Source of the DNA: Dromaius novaehollandiae
Taxonomy: Eukaryota > Chordata > Aves > Casuariiformes > Dromaiidae
DNA: 64,000 bases
Direction: 5' to 3'
NCBI RefSeq assembly: GCF_036370855.1
Contig: NC_088132.1
Span: 61,542,841 to 61,606,840, forward strand
The translations under genes and the position numbers were made by a program. The notes below the pieces were generated by a model, which was not told the DNA's origin, made no database searches, and was given only the letters and a program-made list of their open reading frames with translations. Positions 48,350 through 63,138 of this stretch are shown here, piece after piece (position 1 is the first letter of the stretch; the number at the start of each line of letters is the position of its first letter).

Positions 48350-48627
48350 TTTCTTCAAGAGCTAAGTCTGTCCTCCTGCATAATGCAGAAGAATCTGTGC
48401 TTAAGTAGATGAACACGAATTTAGCATAGAAGAGTGTATTCAAGCTAAATCAACACCGAGATAAAACTGCTAGAGAAAGCTTCCTTCATGACACTAAGTT
48501 TTGCAAATTTTTCTTAGAAGTTGAAAAGTCAAGTAATATGTAAGGCCTAATCTTCCTATTATTGCTTACATTCATACAGCTGAGTTCAAACACAATGCTG
48601 ACTATAACTGCCCTGATCAAGAGGTAC

Positions 48628-48758
48628 GAAGGGTGCGACCAGCACAAATGCTTACAGAGTGCACAACACAGCCAAATTCTCTAGAACCCAGCATTTCATT
48701 ACTAAAAAGAAGTTTTTTAGCTCTCATTCTGCAGATAAACCTTTAAATATAATAAAAT
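48628..48758 (+). repeat. Local direct duplication, copy 1
   Basis: About 130 bp from GAAGGGTGCGACCAGCACAA to ATAATAAAAT is repeated with roughly 90 percent identity at 49414-49543. Shared blocks include ACCAGCACAAATGCTTACAG, CAGCATTTCATTACTAAAAA and TTAGCTCTCATTCTGCAGAT. It has no coding signal. It lies just beside the candidate exon at 48792-48886. Confidence 0.9.
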
Positions 48759-48791
48759 CCTGGACTCCTACCTGAGATATGCTACACTCAC

Positions 48792-48886
48792 TTTTTTTCC
48801 TTTTGATGAGCGGATGTGTTGAGAGCCTTGGGTAGCTGAATGAGAGAAGGCTTCCACTGCTGGGAAGAATCGTTCTTTGAGGTTAA
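48792..48886 (-). other. Candidate cryptic or cassette exon of RNF180
   Basis: A 95-nt segment on the RNF180 strand lies between CTTTTATCAG and AAAAAAA|GTGAGT, both good splice sites. It is not a multiple of three, so inclusion before the RING exon (which starts at phase 0) would shift the frame if the upstream exon ends at phase 0, as I expect. Neither open frame resembles the known RNF180 protein. It is therefore more likely a non-productive or chance exon than conserved coding sequence. Confidence 0.15.
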
Positions 48887-49413
48887 CTGATAAAAGTGAA
48901 CTCTTCTTTAACATATTTTAAACATTTCAAAAAACTACCTATATTAGATACATAAATGTTCTAAGCCTTTTTACAGAATAATTGCACTTCTAATTTTATT
49001 TTCCTTAATGTAGGCAGCATCCTGTATCCTAGCTTATCAGAATGGAAGAACTCTTTTCTGATGATGAAATATAACAATCAAAGACAAAAAAAATCCAGTA
49101 TCATAAAGCACACAAAGCAAACCAATACTATTGAGTTTGACTGCAATTAGTTGATTTCTAGCTAGTAAGGTGTGATCATTTTTAGATGGATTATTTGTCA
49201 GTTCCTCAGACAAAAGCAGGACATATTTGTACAAAGCTCACTTGTATTTGTTCAAAGACCTAAGTATATTAACAGAATAGAATGAATTAAGCTTCAGACT
49301 TTTTGTTTTATGGCTTTCACAGTGAATTCAATGGAAGACTAGTACTTTATTTTGGGTTCTTAAAGAATGCAAGCTAAAGCCCTCAAGCAGAATATCCACC
49401 GTAAAGCCTTTGT

Positions 49414-49543
49414 GAAGGGTATGACCAGCACAAATGCTTACAGAGTGCACAACACAGCCAAGTCTCTACAACCCAGCATTTCATTACTAAAAAGAAGTCT
49501 TTTAGCTCTCATTCTGCAGATAGACTTTCAAAAGTAATAAAAT
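49414..49543 (+). repeat. Local direct duplication, copy 2
   Basis: Second copy of the block at 48628-48758, same orientation, offset by 786 bp. Differences are a few substitutions and small gaps (for example CCAAATTCTCTAGAACC versus CCAAGTCTCTACAACC). The ends show no clear TG...CA as in an LTR. Confidence 0.9.
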
Positions 49544-52500
49544 TTAACTAGTAGGGACAACCTTGGAGAAAAACTCAGTGATGCAAACTCTTCAGCTCTT
49601 AAGCCTGTCTGCAGTCTTAACTGTGCAGTCCATCAGTGTCAACTTCAGTCATTTAACCACAGATCACTAAGTGGAGAGAGTGGGAACAAAGTGGCAATGG
49701 AATGAACTCACCTGGGAGGGAGATGCTACTGGGAAGACACAGCAAAAAGCACAAAGATGTGTCAAAAGACAACTACCAGAGAGAAAACCAAGAAACTTAG
49801 GGGAGAAGCACTGACATGGCTAAGGGGGTATAGTCTTGAAATGACTTGAAAATACTATTTTAAAAGATCTTGTAAAAAAAATCCCAAACTAGTACTAAAA
49901 TGTAATAAAATCCAGCTAATCTTATTACCAAAGTTTATATGTAAAACATCATCATAACGCCCCAAAATACTGTTCTTAAGTCAATATCTCATAAGCATAA
50001 CCATACACCTTTATGATTAAGAACTACAGAAGCTGTGAAAACAAGATTCTTTCATACATATACTGCATAATTTCACAGAAAGCTACAGAGTTAAATTGTA
50101 CTTCCATGTTCAGAAAAAGGCTGACTGAAGTGACATACTGTACACTACTAATAAAATTTTCATGCTCAGTGGTAGGAAGCAGCACGTGGTAACTCTTGAG
50201 TAAAGAATGTTGCATTTACTTCCAAGCATTTCTAATAATATTCAGAGTTGTTAAAATTATTCAGCTACTGAATTTTAGGTTGCTAGGCAATCACACAAAA
50301 AGTCAGTCCGTACGAGCTCACTTTATATAATGTGTACTTCCATTTTAAAATATAGAGCTTACTACGTAAGACTTTATAGAGAAGTAATCAACAAAGATGC
50401 CAACATAAAGGTGGTACCAGAGAATGTTCGTTTGAAAAGATTAGACAGCAACAAGGAAAATTAACTGAAAAAAAAAGTAAAACCTCACCTAATTTTCAAA
50501 ATTGAAATACTACTTTTACTTTATTACCAGCTCTAAAAAGGTCAAATGTAATCATCTCTAGCATATATTAAGTCGGAATGAACTTACAGTTTAGCAGAAC
50601 AAAAATAATCAAGAATGGTTAACAAAAAATATAAATGTATTTATATTCAAGTGCTTCCTTCTATTTTGTGGGAAGAACTGTGGTGTGTGCAAGAGGGGAG
50701 AACGATACCTTCATGACTTATTTTTTCTCCTTCAGCAGAGGACTCTGCAAAAATTTTTTTTTGACACCACAAATGGACTTCAAGCTTTTGTGCACACAAC
50801 AGTGAAAATCTGAAAAGTGGGATGCATGGGCTGGACCTTCCTCTGTGTGTCCTAGATGAGGGCTAGTTAGGCTCAAGGGGATTTCTTTTTTTGGAAGGAC
50901 TGAATGCCTCCCTTCCTACTGCTAATTCTCAAAAAAATTTGGATGATTCAAAAATAAATTCAAAGATGATGTTTTGAAGATTCAAAACATTTAAATAAAT
51001 ATAAAGCATTTCCATTTCCCCCGTCGCCCTTTTTAAGGCACGATGAGCACATTCATAATGATAATCAAAAAAGGGGACCTCAGCACTGAATCCCTGACCA
51101 TCCAATGCTGCTTAACTGTTAGTTAACTCCTTGGCACTGTTTTGGCCTGCTCATAACTGGATACCACGTGGACACAGTACAGAGACTGACCTCAGAAGTC
51201 AGCATGGACAATCTACTGTATTTGGCTTCTTCTGTTCTTTGTACAGTTTGCATCCAAGTTTGCATCCTAAACATCATCCCATGTGCTCAGGTCATACTCC
51301 AAGCCCTGCAACACCTACTCAGCTCCATGCTGCAAAAATTACCACTCTGCTAATGCTACAACACAGCCCTTATGTTCAGACATTTTGAACTGACACAGGA
51401 TACCCAAGACCTGATTATATCTTAGGACCACAGAGACACCATATGGGGCTCTGAGGAGACCCGGAGCCAAGTGATTTGAGGTATGGATAAAACTAGTATG
51501 CTCTGGGGGCAGTTAGCTCTTAGCAGAGTGCACAGTACCAGGGCTACCAGGCTTCAGGTCACAGGATAACTCCTCGGCCCTCTTTTTCAGCAATTGCAAA
51601 TGTACCCAGCACGTCTAAGTGCCTGTCCTAAATCTATCTGAACTAGCACATGATAGAAATATGATTTGCAGTGGCTAAAAAGTCTTAGAGGTATATAGAA
51701 TAGGACTGTAAGGTTCTCTGGATCACTGAACCCAGTATTGTAAAATTGTGGGTAATAAGACGACAGGTCCATAGCCTGCCTACTCCGTATGCCAAAGCTC
51801 CTAAACCACATTCCAACATCCTCAAACAAGTTCATAGTTTAGTTTAGATTCATACTGAAAGACACAAGCAAAAACTAAACATCTAAACTATTAAATGGCA
51901 AGAAATCAATGACAAAAAACGTTAGGAAGCAAACTATGAACTTGTCCAGAGGTCTGTACCATATATCTGCTTTCACCAGTTCAAACTGTGTGAAAAATTT
52001 CTTCCTGGCACCAAATCTAGTGATTAGGTTACCCCTGAGAGTGTGAACACGACACATCAACCAAGCATCTAAGAACTTAATGCCAAGACATCCTGCCTAC
52101 CTCCTCCTCAAGTGTGGCAAATTTCCAATGCTTGGTGATTTTCTAAGTGCCTAAGTATTATACAGATAAAAACCTCAAAACCAGTAATATAAAAAAAAAA
52201 TTGTGTAGACTGGTCCTTTCCTACCCCTGCACTGGTGGGAATGATGCTTTGAAAAGAAAACATTAAGTTAAGGACCTGAGACATTGCTTTTAACAAAAGG
52301 TTTGTTTAGAATATAAGACAACTTTGCTCTTTTACTTTTCACAAGAAGAACATTTAATTGTCTGTGTTTACAAGAAGAGCACATGACCTAGCAACTGGAA
52401 TGATACACTTTTAAACTTTCAGATAATTGTCCTTTTGAAATACAGAGCAAGAAAAGGTACACACACTAACTTCAAACAGATGCTGGTCTCTCATTTTTCT

Positions 52501-53839
52501 CCTTAAGTAATCTTACTTATACGCCTTTAAAGTACAAATACCACAGTCAAGCTGTTTACTTGTATGAAAGGAAATTACAGGTCAAAATCCTGAACTTCTT
52601 AACGGAAAAAGAACCTCAACTATTGATTTCATGAAGTGTGTAGCTGTACGCACTGTAACTGCCAGAATGACAATCTGAAAAGATCCCTTGTAATTGAGCT
52701 GGAATTCTTTTGAGAATTCAAAGGCTAACGTGATTCTGAAATTATCTATAATTTTGAAAATTTATTTCAGTTAAAAATTGCAACAATTGCTACAAGGCAT
52801 CGAGATACTCTGATCAAAACCCATGAAAAGTCTTCAGAGAACTCAGCAACTATCTCTACTTTCTTGGGTCTGAGCATGACCTGTTTTACCCTCGGATTTC
52901 AGTACAGTAAATTGCATTTCCAGACAACTATTGTAAAATGTGAAAATGGTTCATTATTTTTCATTTAACTAAAGTTCTGAATGAAACTACTTATCCCCAA
53001 AAGTTCACGATAGTTAGCTGGCAAACAACTCACCTCTTAAAATTTGAAATCTATTACCTAAACTAGAATCTCTTCAGCACTTATTTTAATGAAAGTCTTG
53101 CTTTTCATAGTATTTTGTTACCTAGGCATTTTTAGTTTCAAGTTCTGCTTGGTGATGGATGATACTAATTTATGTAGACTCAACAGTATATATTCATTAA
53201 TATCTTAAAGATGCAGATAACAGCTCTGTGAAAGCATATATCATCTTTTATAACATAATCAATTAAAAACTGTTTTACTTGCCAAATGAGACTAAATTAA
53301 TAATTCAGACTGCTCCATGTTGCCACAATCAATATAGCAGCTTTTAACTCAAGTGAGAAAAATACTTCTAAGATTATGAGCTCAAAAACTGGAGATGATT
53401 TCTGGTTCACATCAGACATATACTAATATGTATGTATATTTTATTTTATATATGTATTTGAAAATTCTTGCAATTAGGAAACACAGTCTTGTAAGAAAAA
53501 ACAATCCCCCAAATGCCCTATAAAGCAAACAGATCATGACTTTATGAAATGTAACCTTCTGTAACACTGTAACAAAAATCTAGTGACAAATCACTAACCA
53601 CTGTTCACTGCTATTCTTATATGGACTAATCCTATGTTTTACACTGACGGCTCTCTGTTTCTGAAATGTCTGTCTGGGTTGTGATTATCTGTCAATAATG
53701 CAAAGACGACTGGCTCCTTCCACAATCATTTGCATCTGGCAGGCTTCTTAAGACATACCCAGAACTGCATGACAGCTGACGTTAAGCTTTCAGGGTCAGG
53801 TTGGATAAATAAGCAGCTTATCCCCTTCCATACGGTATG

Positions 53840-54300
53840 AAGAAATAAATTCAGCACAGAGGCACTTCTGTGCAAGGTTAGTGCAAATACTTCTGCACTA
53901 TGATCCCAGAAACAGGGGTCTATGGTGAAGACACCTGAGTGCCTCTGCCTGGATTCAGGTCGACTCGTATAGAAGCACTTAGATGCTTCTACATCACGCT
54001 CTGTCACGATATCGCAAAAACATGGAATCAACTTGTAAATATCAACTGTACCCCCGCTAGTTGTCCTGCGATACAGGGAAGGACAGCACAGGAACTCGGG
54101 AGCATCTGCAGAATTCAGCTTGCTCCCTGACTCGCTTATTAGGCATGAGTTCAGCTCTGGCCCAGCCAGATCTATAATAATTATACATGCAGTGACCAAA
54201 GTGCCTTTACACCATGGTTAGAGCATCCATTTTATTTGCTTTTTTCCCCATCATTTCCATCACTTGGAAAATCCCAGGTTTCCCATTGCTCCAAATAATG
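53840..54300. repeat. Probable ancient composite repeat with a tRNA-like box at its right end
   Basis: CCTGAGTGCCTCTGCCTGGA and GAAGCACTTAGATGCTTC recall reptile repeats with GGCACCTAAC-type boxes. At 54210-54300 ATGGTTAGAGCATCCATTTT and later AAAATCCCAGGTTTCCCATT resemble the promoter boxes of a tRNA-derived SINE (GGTTAGAGCACTC ... GGTTCAAATCCC). The 157-codon minus-strand open frame across this block is more likely a by-product than a gene. Confidence 0.3.
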
Positions 54301-57300
54301 AAATATCTATGCATACTCTGCATTCTGAAAGAAAAACTCTTGCCTGGAAGAAGTGACACATTTAGTTTTGCATCAGATCAAATTTAAATTTGATGGCTTG
54401 GGACAGCTCTGGCTCACCCTAGCGTACCTAATCTCAATTTATCTTACCTCATAGTCCATGGTCTGTCAGTGTCTCTAGCCTGAATACAGCATGTCACTGT
54501 TTCTCCCATAAGTCAGAACTTTTTCTCCCACTGAGCCCTCCTGGAACTGTCTAACCATCATCCATCTCCTCAGCACCTATTTCAGCCACGGTGACTAGAG
54601 AACACAAAACTTGTTTTATTTCTAATTTTGTTAATTAAATTCATTTCAGAAAGTAGGCTGCATGAAGCAGAGATTATCGATTTTACCTACGCTGAAAAAT
54701 ACTCAGTATGCAGTATTCTGAAGTTCTGTGAAACAAGTAAAGATGCTAGGATATCCTAACTGTTAAAGCTTTCAATTAAAATACTACAAACCACTTCCTA
54801 CAGAAAATCTACATAGCTGAACAACTGTTGTTTATTAACCAAACTGTTCGGTATGAACTCCAGCAATATTTAAAGCAAATGGTATAGCAGTTCTTACAGG
54901 GAGCTCTTTGCAGCTCTAATGCCCTTAGGCACTGTGACTGTATGCCTGGTACGACTGCACTCTGATAAACTGTACATTTAACTATTTCTGTCCTTCCAGA
55001 ATGTTATGTCCTTTCTTCCAATTTGTGTCTAACATATGCATGCTTCTATATCACGAGAAACACTGCAATTTGTGGGCTGGAAATCATCTGCGATGACGGC
55101 TGCTGTTCAGATATAGCACAATCTTTTCTAAAACTATTGGAAGAAAAAGAACATGAAATAATTTTTGTAGGCTTTGGAAGGAATTTGTAATGCAGTATGA
55201 GAAAGCTAAGTCGAGCCAAGTCCTCCTTATGGAGGGAGTGAAATAAGCAAAAGAATTAGCCTTAATATACTGGCAAACTTTTTACTTTCAATTGTGTAAT
55301 TTTTGGTAACCACATATTTGGCATCCTTATAACTTGGCATTATTGCTAGAATACTCTGTGGCGGCTAAGCAGTGTTGAGATAAGTCAGCAGTGTATCTTT
55401 TGCTAATTTATCAAAGCACTCACTGCAGTGGACCATGCTTCTAAAATCTGTTATTCCTAAGAGAAAAGACAACAGCAGGAAAAACACTCTCATTGCTCGA
55501 TATAGTAAAAGAGTACAGCATGCTACTATGCAATATAATTGTTATTAATGAGGCAGTGTAATAGCTAAAGCTATGCTAGTAGTCCCAGAACACATTCTCA
55601 CTTTCAGAGCACATTTTTTATTTTCAGAAATTTCTACTTGACATTAAAATTTTGGTACAGAGATAAAATAAAAATGCTGTTGACTAAAGTTCTCTGAAAA
55701 ATGGCTGGACATTTTTTCTGCTATCATATGATACAAATATAACTTCTGTAACTTCAGGTCAGTTTTAAAAATACTTACAGCAACTAGTTAATTGCAACTA
55801 TGTTTATGATGTAAACTACAGTGTTATTGCAGATGCCCATGTTCAGTCAGGCTACATGTAGCACAAAGGTCTACAACTAAACATATGAGAGAAACTGTCC
55901 TTCCTAGAACCAGCTAAGGATCTCTGGGTCTCAGGCTACATCTTTAGACGACAGTTATCCAATGTCATCAGCATCCAGGTTACAGGGGCTGCATGTCTGT
56001 TCTTCGGAAGGGGCTGAGGCACAAATGCTCCTCTAGAATGCTCCTCTGCATTTTTCTTGCACTGCACTGCAGTGTGGAAACTGAAGCACAGGCCTCTGAA
56101 CGGGATATGTTCGTTTCTTAGGAAGCTCTGGAGTCACTAGACACCTAGTTTGCATGATACCTTTGCTATTTGTTACCATGCCCATTTTTTCACCCAGAAA
56201 TATGACCACTGCCTTATGAAAAGAGGGTAATACATAACTAGATAGTCAGTCTCTTCAGTGCCCAAGTGTTCTGTAAAATATTTGCTGTCCATCACTTTTC
56301 ATTCCCAAAGTGGAACACAGAGTTGCCACTGGGGTCTCAGATTGGCACATTCAGCATTAAACAAAAACTATTTGCATTAATATCCATCACGAATTTCCCC
56401 ACGTAAATGGTACTGCTTAGCTACTGAAACTGATCTTAAGAAAGAATTAAATACATCTTTCTTTCCAAGAAACTGGTCTTCCCCCGCTCTTTACAGAATA
56501 TTTTATTCCACATAGCACATAGGACAGCATTTACTCCTTCAGAGTTCTGAAATTTTTGAGGAATGTTTCAGATTCTGCTTTTGAAAAAAAACAGTCTCTC
56601 CCCCCAAATTGCAGTAACTCTTACAGTAGTATAAAAATGCTAGATAGAAGCAAAATATAAATTTCCTTACTACATTTTAAAGCAATGTATCAATGGGACA
56701 TGCTAGGTGACAATAATTCATGGTTTAATTACATACATGTGAGTATATAAGGCTACAAAGCTCCAGTGCAGATACAGAAGTCCATCTTATAAATTTATGA
56801 AGACAAAAGATCAATCAGTTTTTGTATTCACATTATAGAAGCAGAGTATCAATACACTCTGATTATGTAATAGCTATCTTCATTCCATTCACAACAAATC
56901 ACTTCTGGATAACATCTCATACATTTCCACTAAGAATGATGACATTGTTACAGCTATCATCAGAAACATTCATCAGCTGAAGACATTTGCTCCTGGGAAT
57001 CATTTTGACTGCAAATGAACAAGACTCTGTGACTGATATGTTTTCTATGAGGATGGTAAAAATATGAAACAAAGAACCGTTAGCAAAAATAGTAAGTATA
57101 AGGCCCTGTTCTGATGTTATAGCTCAGCTGATGTAATGGCTATTATTTCTTTGTCTCCAACCGTGCAGTCCCACCTGTATTCTTATGCTGTCTGTACCAA
57201 TCTACTGAACTCAGCGTGAGCCGAATTAGGGAGAGAATCAATAGACAAGAATTTATGAGTTTTGCTCTGTTAGTTTTCACCTGTTTTACCTCTCTGAATC

Positions 57301-60300
57301 AGGTCACCGTGGAATCAGATGAGACAAGAGAAGTAGCCAGTTGTGGCCAGAATCACGTGGGATTCCTTCTCACCAACTGTAAGATGAAACCACTGCCTAA
57401 GTTGCCTCCTCATATTATTATTTAAACTAACAAGATAATTACATCCTGGCAAATTTTGACACTGGTGTGTGGTTCTGATCATGTTTGTATTTTGAACACA
57501 GAACTGTGAAAATGGCCCAGCCAGTCATTCATAAAACTATGTTACAATAATATATCATGGACATGTTGATTCATATGCTTTCCTTGCAGCTGATGCACAG
57601 GAAAAGCAAAATTCCTGAAAAATTCTGGTTCAGTCACAACTCCACTATGCCAATCCAACAGTCCTGATTGATAGTCTGGTATTCTTCAAACAGCCTAAAC
57701 AAAGTTGCTAGTGCGAACCTTGCAGAAGGGCACAAGATTCAGGATAGTACAAGTACCACACCTTTTGCTCTGTATTTTGCCAAAAATTAAGCTGGATTAG
57801 TAAGCTTGCCAAAGGCAACCCCGTAAAGTACCAGGTACCCTGAACTCCCTGAACTCTGCATCCAGCAGAACTTCCCACAGAAGTATGCATCTTGAATCAT
57901 CACACTCTAAATCAGCAAAGGTAAGCTACTGGCACTGGTAAGTTTGAGCATCAACACAGACTTTAGTGGCAAAAATTTCAACAAAGCAGCGCTTCTGTGA
58001 ATAAATTAGGCACTAAACACAAAAAAAGATTCAACTGTTACTGCACTACGCTAGATCAGACAGGTTTCCTCAGTGACACTCCTAAAGTCATAGGAAAATA
58101 TACAGGATGTTCTCAAATAAGCCATGAAAATAGTTCCAATTTGCTTTTTAACTAATACGTCTTAACTTACCTTTTTCTTAAAAGGAGAAACACAAAGCCA
58201 AGTGAGTAAAGGATGCTCTCCAAACTACGTGTTCCATCAGCCCCCGAGCTCCTTGCCTGTTTCTTCAATATCCAAATGTAAGTGCGAGTTGACAGGCCCC
58301 ACTTCTTGTCCCCATTTCCTACTTCCACATTTCACCCCTATGTGTATGTAAAGGTACTTTCTAGCAGCGCTATTTCATTCTTTTTCCTGCTCCACCTCCA
58401 CTTCTGTGTGCAAGAACTGAGAGCCTCCGGTGATCCTGCTCTGTTTCATCTCACTCCCTTCTTCTCTACAGTTCAGCTTCAAAACAAAGCACAGCAGGCC
58501 CAGGGAAGAACTGTGTATGTGTATTTGCACCTCAGCTCCATTAACTTTTGTTCTGCTTCTTCCATCTTCAGCTGCAGTCCCATCCAACCCAGCAGGAACA
58601 TAAGAGACAGCTGAAGGAGAAAACCCAAATTTCCTCTGCTCTCTTATACTGAACAGCCTCACTCTTGCATTCAAGATCCACAGTCTTGTAGCTACCTCTG
58701 TCTGTGCTGGGTTTCTTCCTTCTCCACACACAAAGGGCTCCTTATAAAAGGAATACTGAGGCACAAAGGAGAACAGAAAATCACTTGTGAGCTAAATATT
58801 TGTCTTTTAGATCACTGGTTGAAGGATCTTGCTGTAGAGATTTCAATACATGTGCCATTTTAGTGCACATGCAGTACATCTTCTATATGACTAGGAAAAT
58901 ACTGACAAGCACTCTCTAGTTTCCATTTTGAGGTTTAAGAATTGTTTTCTTCCACTGTGCTCAAAATCCCACTTGCTATGTGCTTTCACGAAAAATAACT
59001 TGAGCAACTGAACTCTACCTGCAATGATTATAAAACCATACTGCAGTCAAAAACGCAGCAAGTCTGCCTCCCTCAAAACATGCACTGCCATATTTGAAAA
59101 ATGACAGAAGGCTGATGGAAGACAAACAGGAAAAAACATTGTTTTAGAGCACAACTAAGAAAATGAAGATAAGATGAGGAGAAAATGCACATAAAAATAC
59201 GCAGAAGGAACTGCAGTAGTCCCCAAGCCTCTTGATCTGATACCACCTCTAGCTCATAAAGGGGAAAGAGAAACAGCCTGTTGCTGGAAGCACAGGGAAA
59301 AGATTGTAGAGAAATTTACAGCCAGATGAACAGATACTCTAAATCTACATCTATCTGGAGCACTGGATTTGCTGAGATTCAAAATGCTGAAGAAAATCTG
59401 TGTTAGAAGCAAGAGGAAAAATAAGTCTTCGTAGCTGAAGGTGATGGACTAGTGGTATAGGTAAAGTGGAACACAGAACTCGTATAATGTGGTGCTGCAG
59501 GTGAAATTCTGTACGATCTTCCACCGCTATTGCCCAAGACAGGTTTTACAGAAGTTCAATCTAGAGAACAAGTGAAGTGGAGAATAACTGGGAGCCTATC
59601 TCAGCAGCCTGGCTAAGCAACCACTTGCTATCTCAGCTCTTCATTAAAGAGTGAGATCGTATCTTACGAACACTGGATCAAGCGTGACTAGTGCCATGTT
59701 ACTCCCAGGCGAGCCTCATCGTATTTTGTCCCCATTGTGGCAGGTCACATTTCAGCATATCTCTCTAAAACTGCTCATACTTTTTGTATAAAAACAGTTT
59801 CGGTACACTAGCCAATGCTACATTTATGCTTAAAGTAAGGAGAATCAGGATATTTTTAGAACAAAAGACATCCAAGAGACAGACATCAACACAGTAGTCA
59901 ATAGCATTCTAAATATGGATATATTCCAAACAGATTAACAGACTTCAGTCCAGAAAAATTCATCTAGTAGTAATTCTAATTAATTATTTATATCCTCCTG
60001 GAACAGCTTACTGTTAGAGGCCAGACTGGTCTGTTGTGCTGCAGCAGGAAATAACATATTGCTACAGTGACTACAACAATGATATTCTGCTTTTCAGTTC
60101 AGTAATTCCCTATACAAGAAATATGATCATTTAGGAGATATGCTCCTGTCCAGTAGATTTATTCTAATGCACAAAATCAATATTTATTTTGCTACTATAC
60201 CAAAATCTGTGGTCCTCTTCTCATTCCAGGCTGGATTTTGGACCCACCTCAAGGGGAGCACTACTTAACAGTTCGAGTGCTGTAATTGTGCAGCCAAGAG

Positions 60301-63112
60301 GAATTACAAGGTCTACCTGTATCTAATACCCTCAAACAAACAATCTATTTATATCTTTTTTTAAAACCTTGCCTCTTCTGCAGCAAGTGAGATTGAACAC
60401 CGAACCCATTTAACAGTTTTTTAAAAAGGCAAATAATGAAGACATACACAACTGTTCATACACAGCACAACATTTTTTCCTGTCTCTTGTAGAATCTTAC
60501 TTTTCCATGAATGTCAATAAAAATAAAAAGTAGTTCTATAAACCAAAGAAAATCTGCCAGCTCTACCAATAACGTGTAAGAATACAGTTGTTAATGGTAT
60601 CTGCTTCTACAAGATCCAAGGTATTAAGTGGCAGTGATATATTTAGCATGCATCAGACTTGAGGACATATGCAAATAAATGAGACTCAAGAATAGCTAGG
60701 ACATGTTGCTTTTGAATGTGCCAGTGTTGGCAGGTCTGCTGCTATGGACCCCGGTTTCTACGGATTTGTGCTTTATGATTGATATTTGTTCACTTTCCTA
60801 ACTTCATGTACAGCCGTTCCCCACATTAGGGAACTTAAAGGGTCTCACTTGTTTATCTACCGTCTTGAAATTTTCTTTAAAAAACAAACAGTTATCTGAA
60901 GATAAAACTTCTATCACACTATCAAGTGTGGCTGAAATGAACAAAGAGGGTAAAAAATATTACTAGGGAAACAGGAAAAGACAGAGTGTAAGTTTGTTGC
61001 AAAAAAAAAAAACTTGACTACCCCCAAGTTTTTACCCTTTTCTATAATCTTTGGTGTAATGCTTCTTCCTAATCATACATCTCTTTTTGCAATAAACCTA
61101 CTATATTCAATTAGAAAACACTCAGAATGCTCCCAAGTCATTCACTCTTGCCAATTCAGGGAGCCCACTGACTGTAACACTCCTCATTGGATGGTTTCTT
61201 TCTCTCTAATGTTTTATCTTCCTTCACCACGGCTGCAGTCAAGTCTTCTTTCACTTTTTAATGAGAGGCTTTTGCTCTGTTTCTTATTAATTATATAGTT
61301 TTCTATTTAGAAATACTAAACTTATTTTCTTAACCAATGGATTTTCTGTATGAAAACTGATATGAAAAGTATAGTAATGGAATAAGGACATAGTTGGAGC
61401 TTCATTTTTCTGGTAAAGCGCGTTTCAGAGATGCACTGTAATTTTAGCTCTCCTCTTCCAGAGACATACTAATTTTAATTTACAAGTGGAAACTGAGATA
61501 TTCTAAATAACATCTATTTAGATCTTCTAATTTTACTTTTAAAAAAGTCCATGTGTATGCTCTCCTCATTCTGTACATAGAAGAAAATGAGAAATACAAA
61601 AATATGAAAATACAGTCATTTAAAAATGTTCAACTTTTTAAGCTACAAAAGATTCAGATTTGATTAAGCTTTTGTAAAACTGTTGGATTTTTTTTAAAAG
61701 ACTGCAGAGGAGAAGCCTTATTTAATGAGGATGAATCTGCTTCGTTCTGACTGACAGCATTATCAAAAATGTGAGATCACCATTAAATCAACTGTATTTC
61801 TTCTCTTCATGTTCACTACATCAAAATGCTGCCTTGTTGAGCCCAATCTTTAGAAAAAATACATCTAAACTCCTATTATTCAAATAGAAGGTAAAAGACT
61901 TTAAATTTAGAAACTTGATTGCAAATTCCTAATAATGGGAACTGACAGACAGGGCATCTTCACAAAAGGCAGGTACTCTCTTGAAAGCAAATTTAAAAAG
62001 AAGAAACACACACGCTCTCCCCCACAATTCCAAATTGTATTAAATGTGAAGCCTGTTCCTAGCTAAGGCTTTACCCTGTAAGAATCTCTAAGGACAAGTT
62101 CTCCCTTCTGATGTGTAATCGTTTTAAGTGTTTAATTTAAGTGTTGATAAAAAACACTAGGGAAGTGCATGATGTTAGAGAAAACACTGTTTCAAATAAA
62201 AACTTGGGAATAGTCAGCTTTAAATATGTACATAGGTGCAGGTTTATAGTGGTAAGGCTGTTACAATGCAACAGAGGAAATTCTTGCTTTCTTTAACTTC
62301 TTAGACTAACTAGCATAAAATTTTACTTTGGATCTGAAAAACGCATTCAGAAGCCCAAAAGACTGTCCACCCACCCTCTTCAGCTTCAACAGCAGATATT
62401 ATCTTTCCTTACATTTAATTCTGGAATGCAGCTACCATATAACATCTCTTCACTATTTTTCAGTACTATATATGATTTGTTTCACTAATTTGCACTTTAA
62501 TTTTCCATTTTCTACTAGAATGACCAATAGGTTATCAAATTTACAAATAGTGAGGATGTATGCAATCTTTTCCGCTCTACTTGTGTGACATCTGTTTGAT
62601 GCTTATAATCACTTCTACTTCTCACTACCAAGAATGCTGGAAAAGCACAAACAGGTCAGCCAAAATCACTGCCTTTTTTTTCTTTTTCTAAGCTTAGCAA
62701 CCATGAAGGGTGGCCTGACACAAGAAGTAGCAAGTGCCCCTCTCTTCTGGAAGATGGTCATTTAAGGCATTAATGCTCAGGGACTTCTGCTACGCTGACA
62801 TTATTTTATAGTATTTATATATTCTGAAAGTATCTTACAGACCAACAGCTTATTCATAAGTACTTTGCTGAAGCGAAGGAATATATTCAGAGCACAACCA
62901 ATTATTTCTGCCTGCAGTAAAGCTATATTAAGACAACGCAGCTACACTACATTCTAGTCTACCCTCAAAATAATCATAAAAATTCACAGTATATAGTTTA
63001 CAGATACAGTGAGACAATCTTGATATGTTGTACTTCTCTGGTAGCTCCGTGAGTAATTTCTTCTCCTTTCCAACACAAGTGAAGAGTAAGTTTGCAATAT
63101 AGAAATAGTGAC

Positions 63113-63138
63113 GCTGCAATGGATAATGCTGCAATGGA
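63113..63138 (+). repeat. 15-bp tandem repeat, two copies
   Basis: GCTGCAATGGA occurs at 63113-63123 and 63128-63138, separated by four bases. Confidence 0.85.

Noticed and set aside
53726..54199. Minus-strand open frame of 157 codons
   Set aside because: It spans what looks like an old composite repeat, with a tRNA-like box just beyond; the peptide resembles nothing I know.
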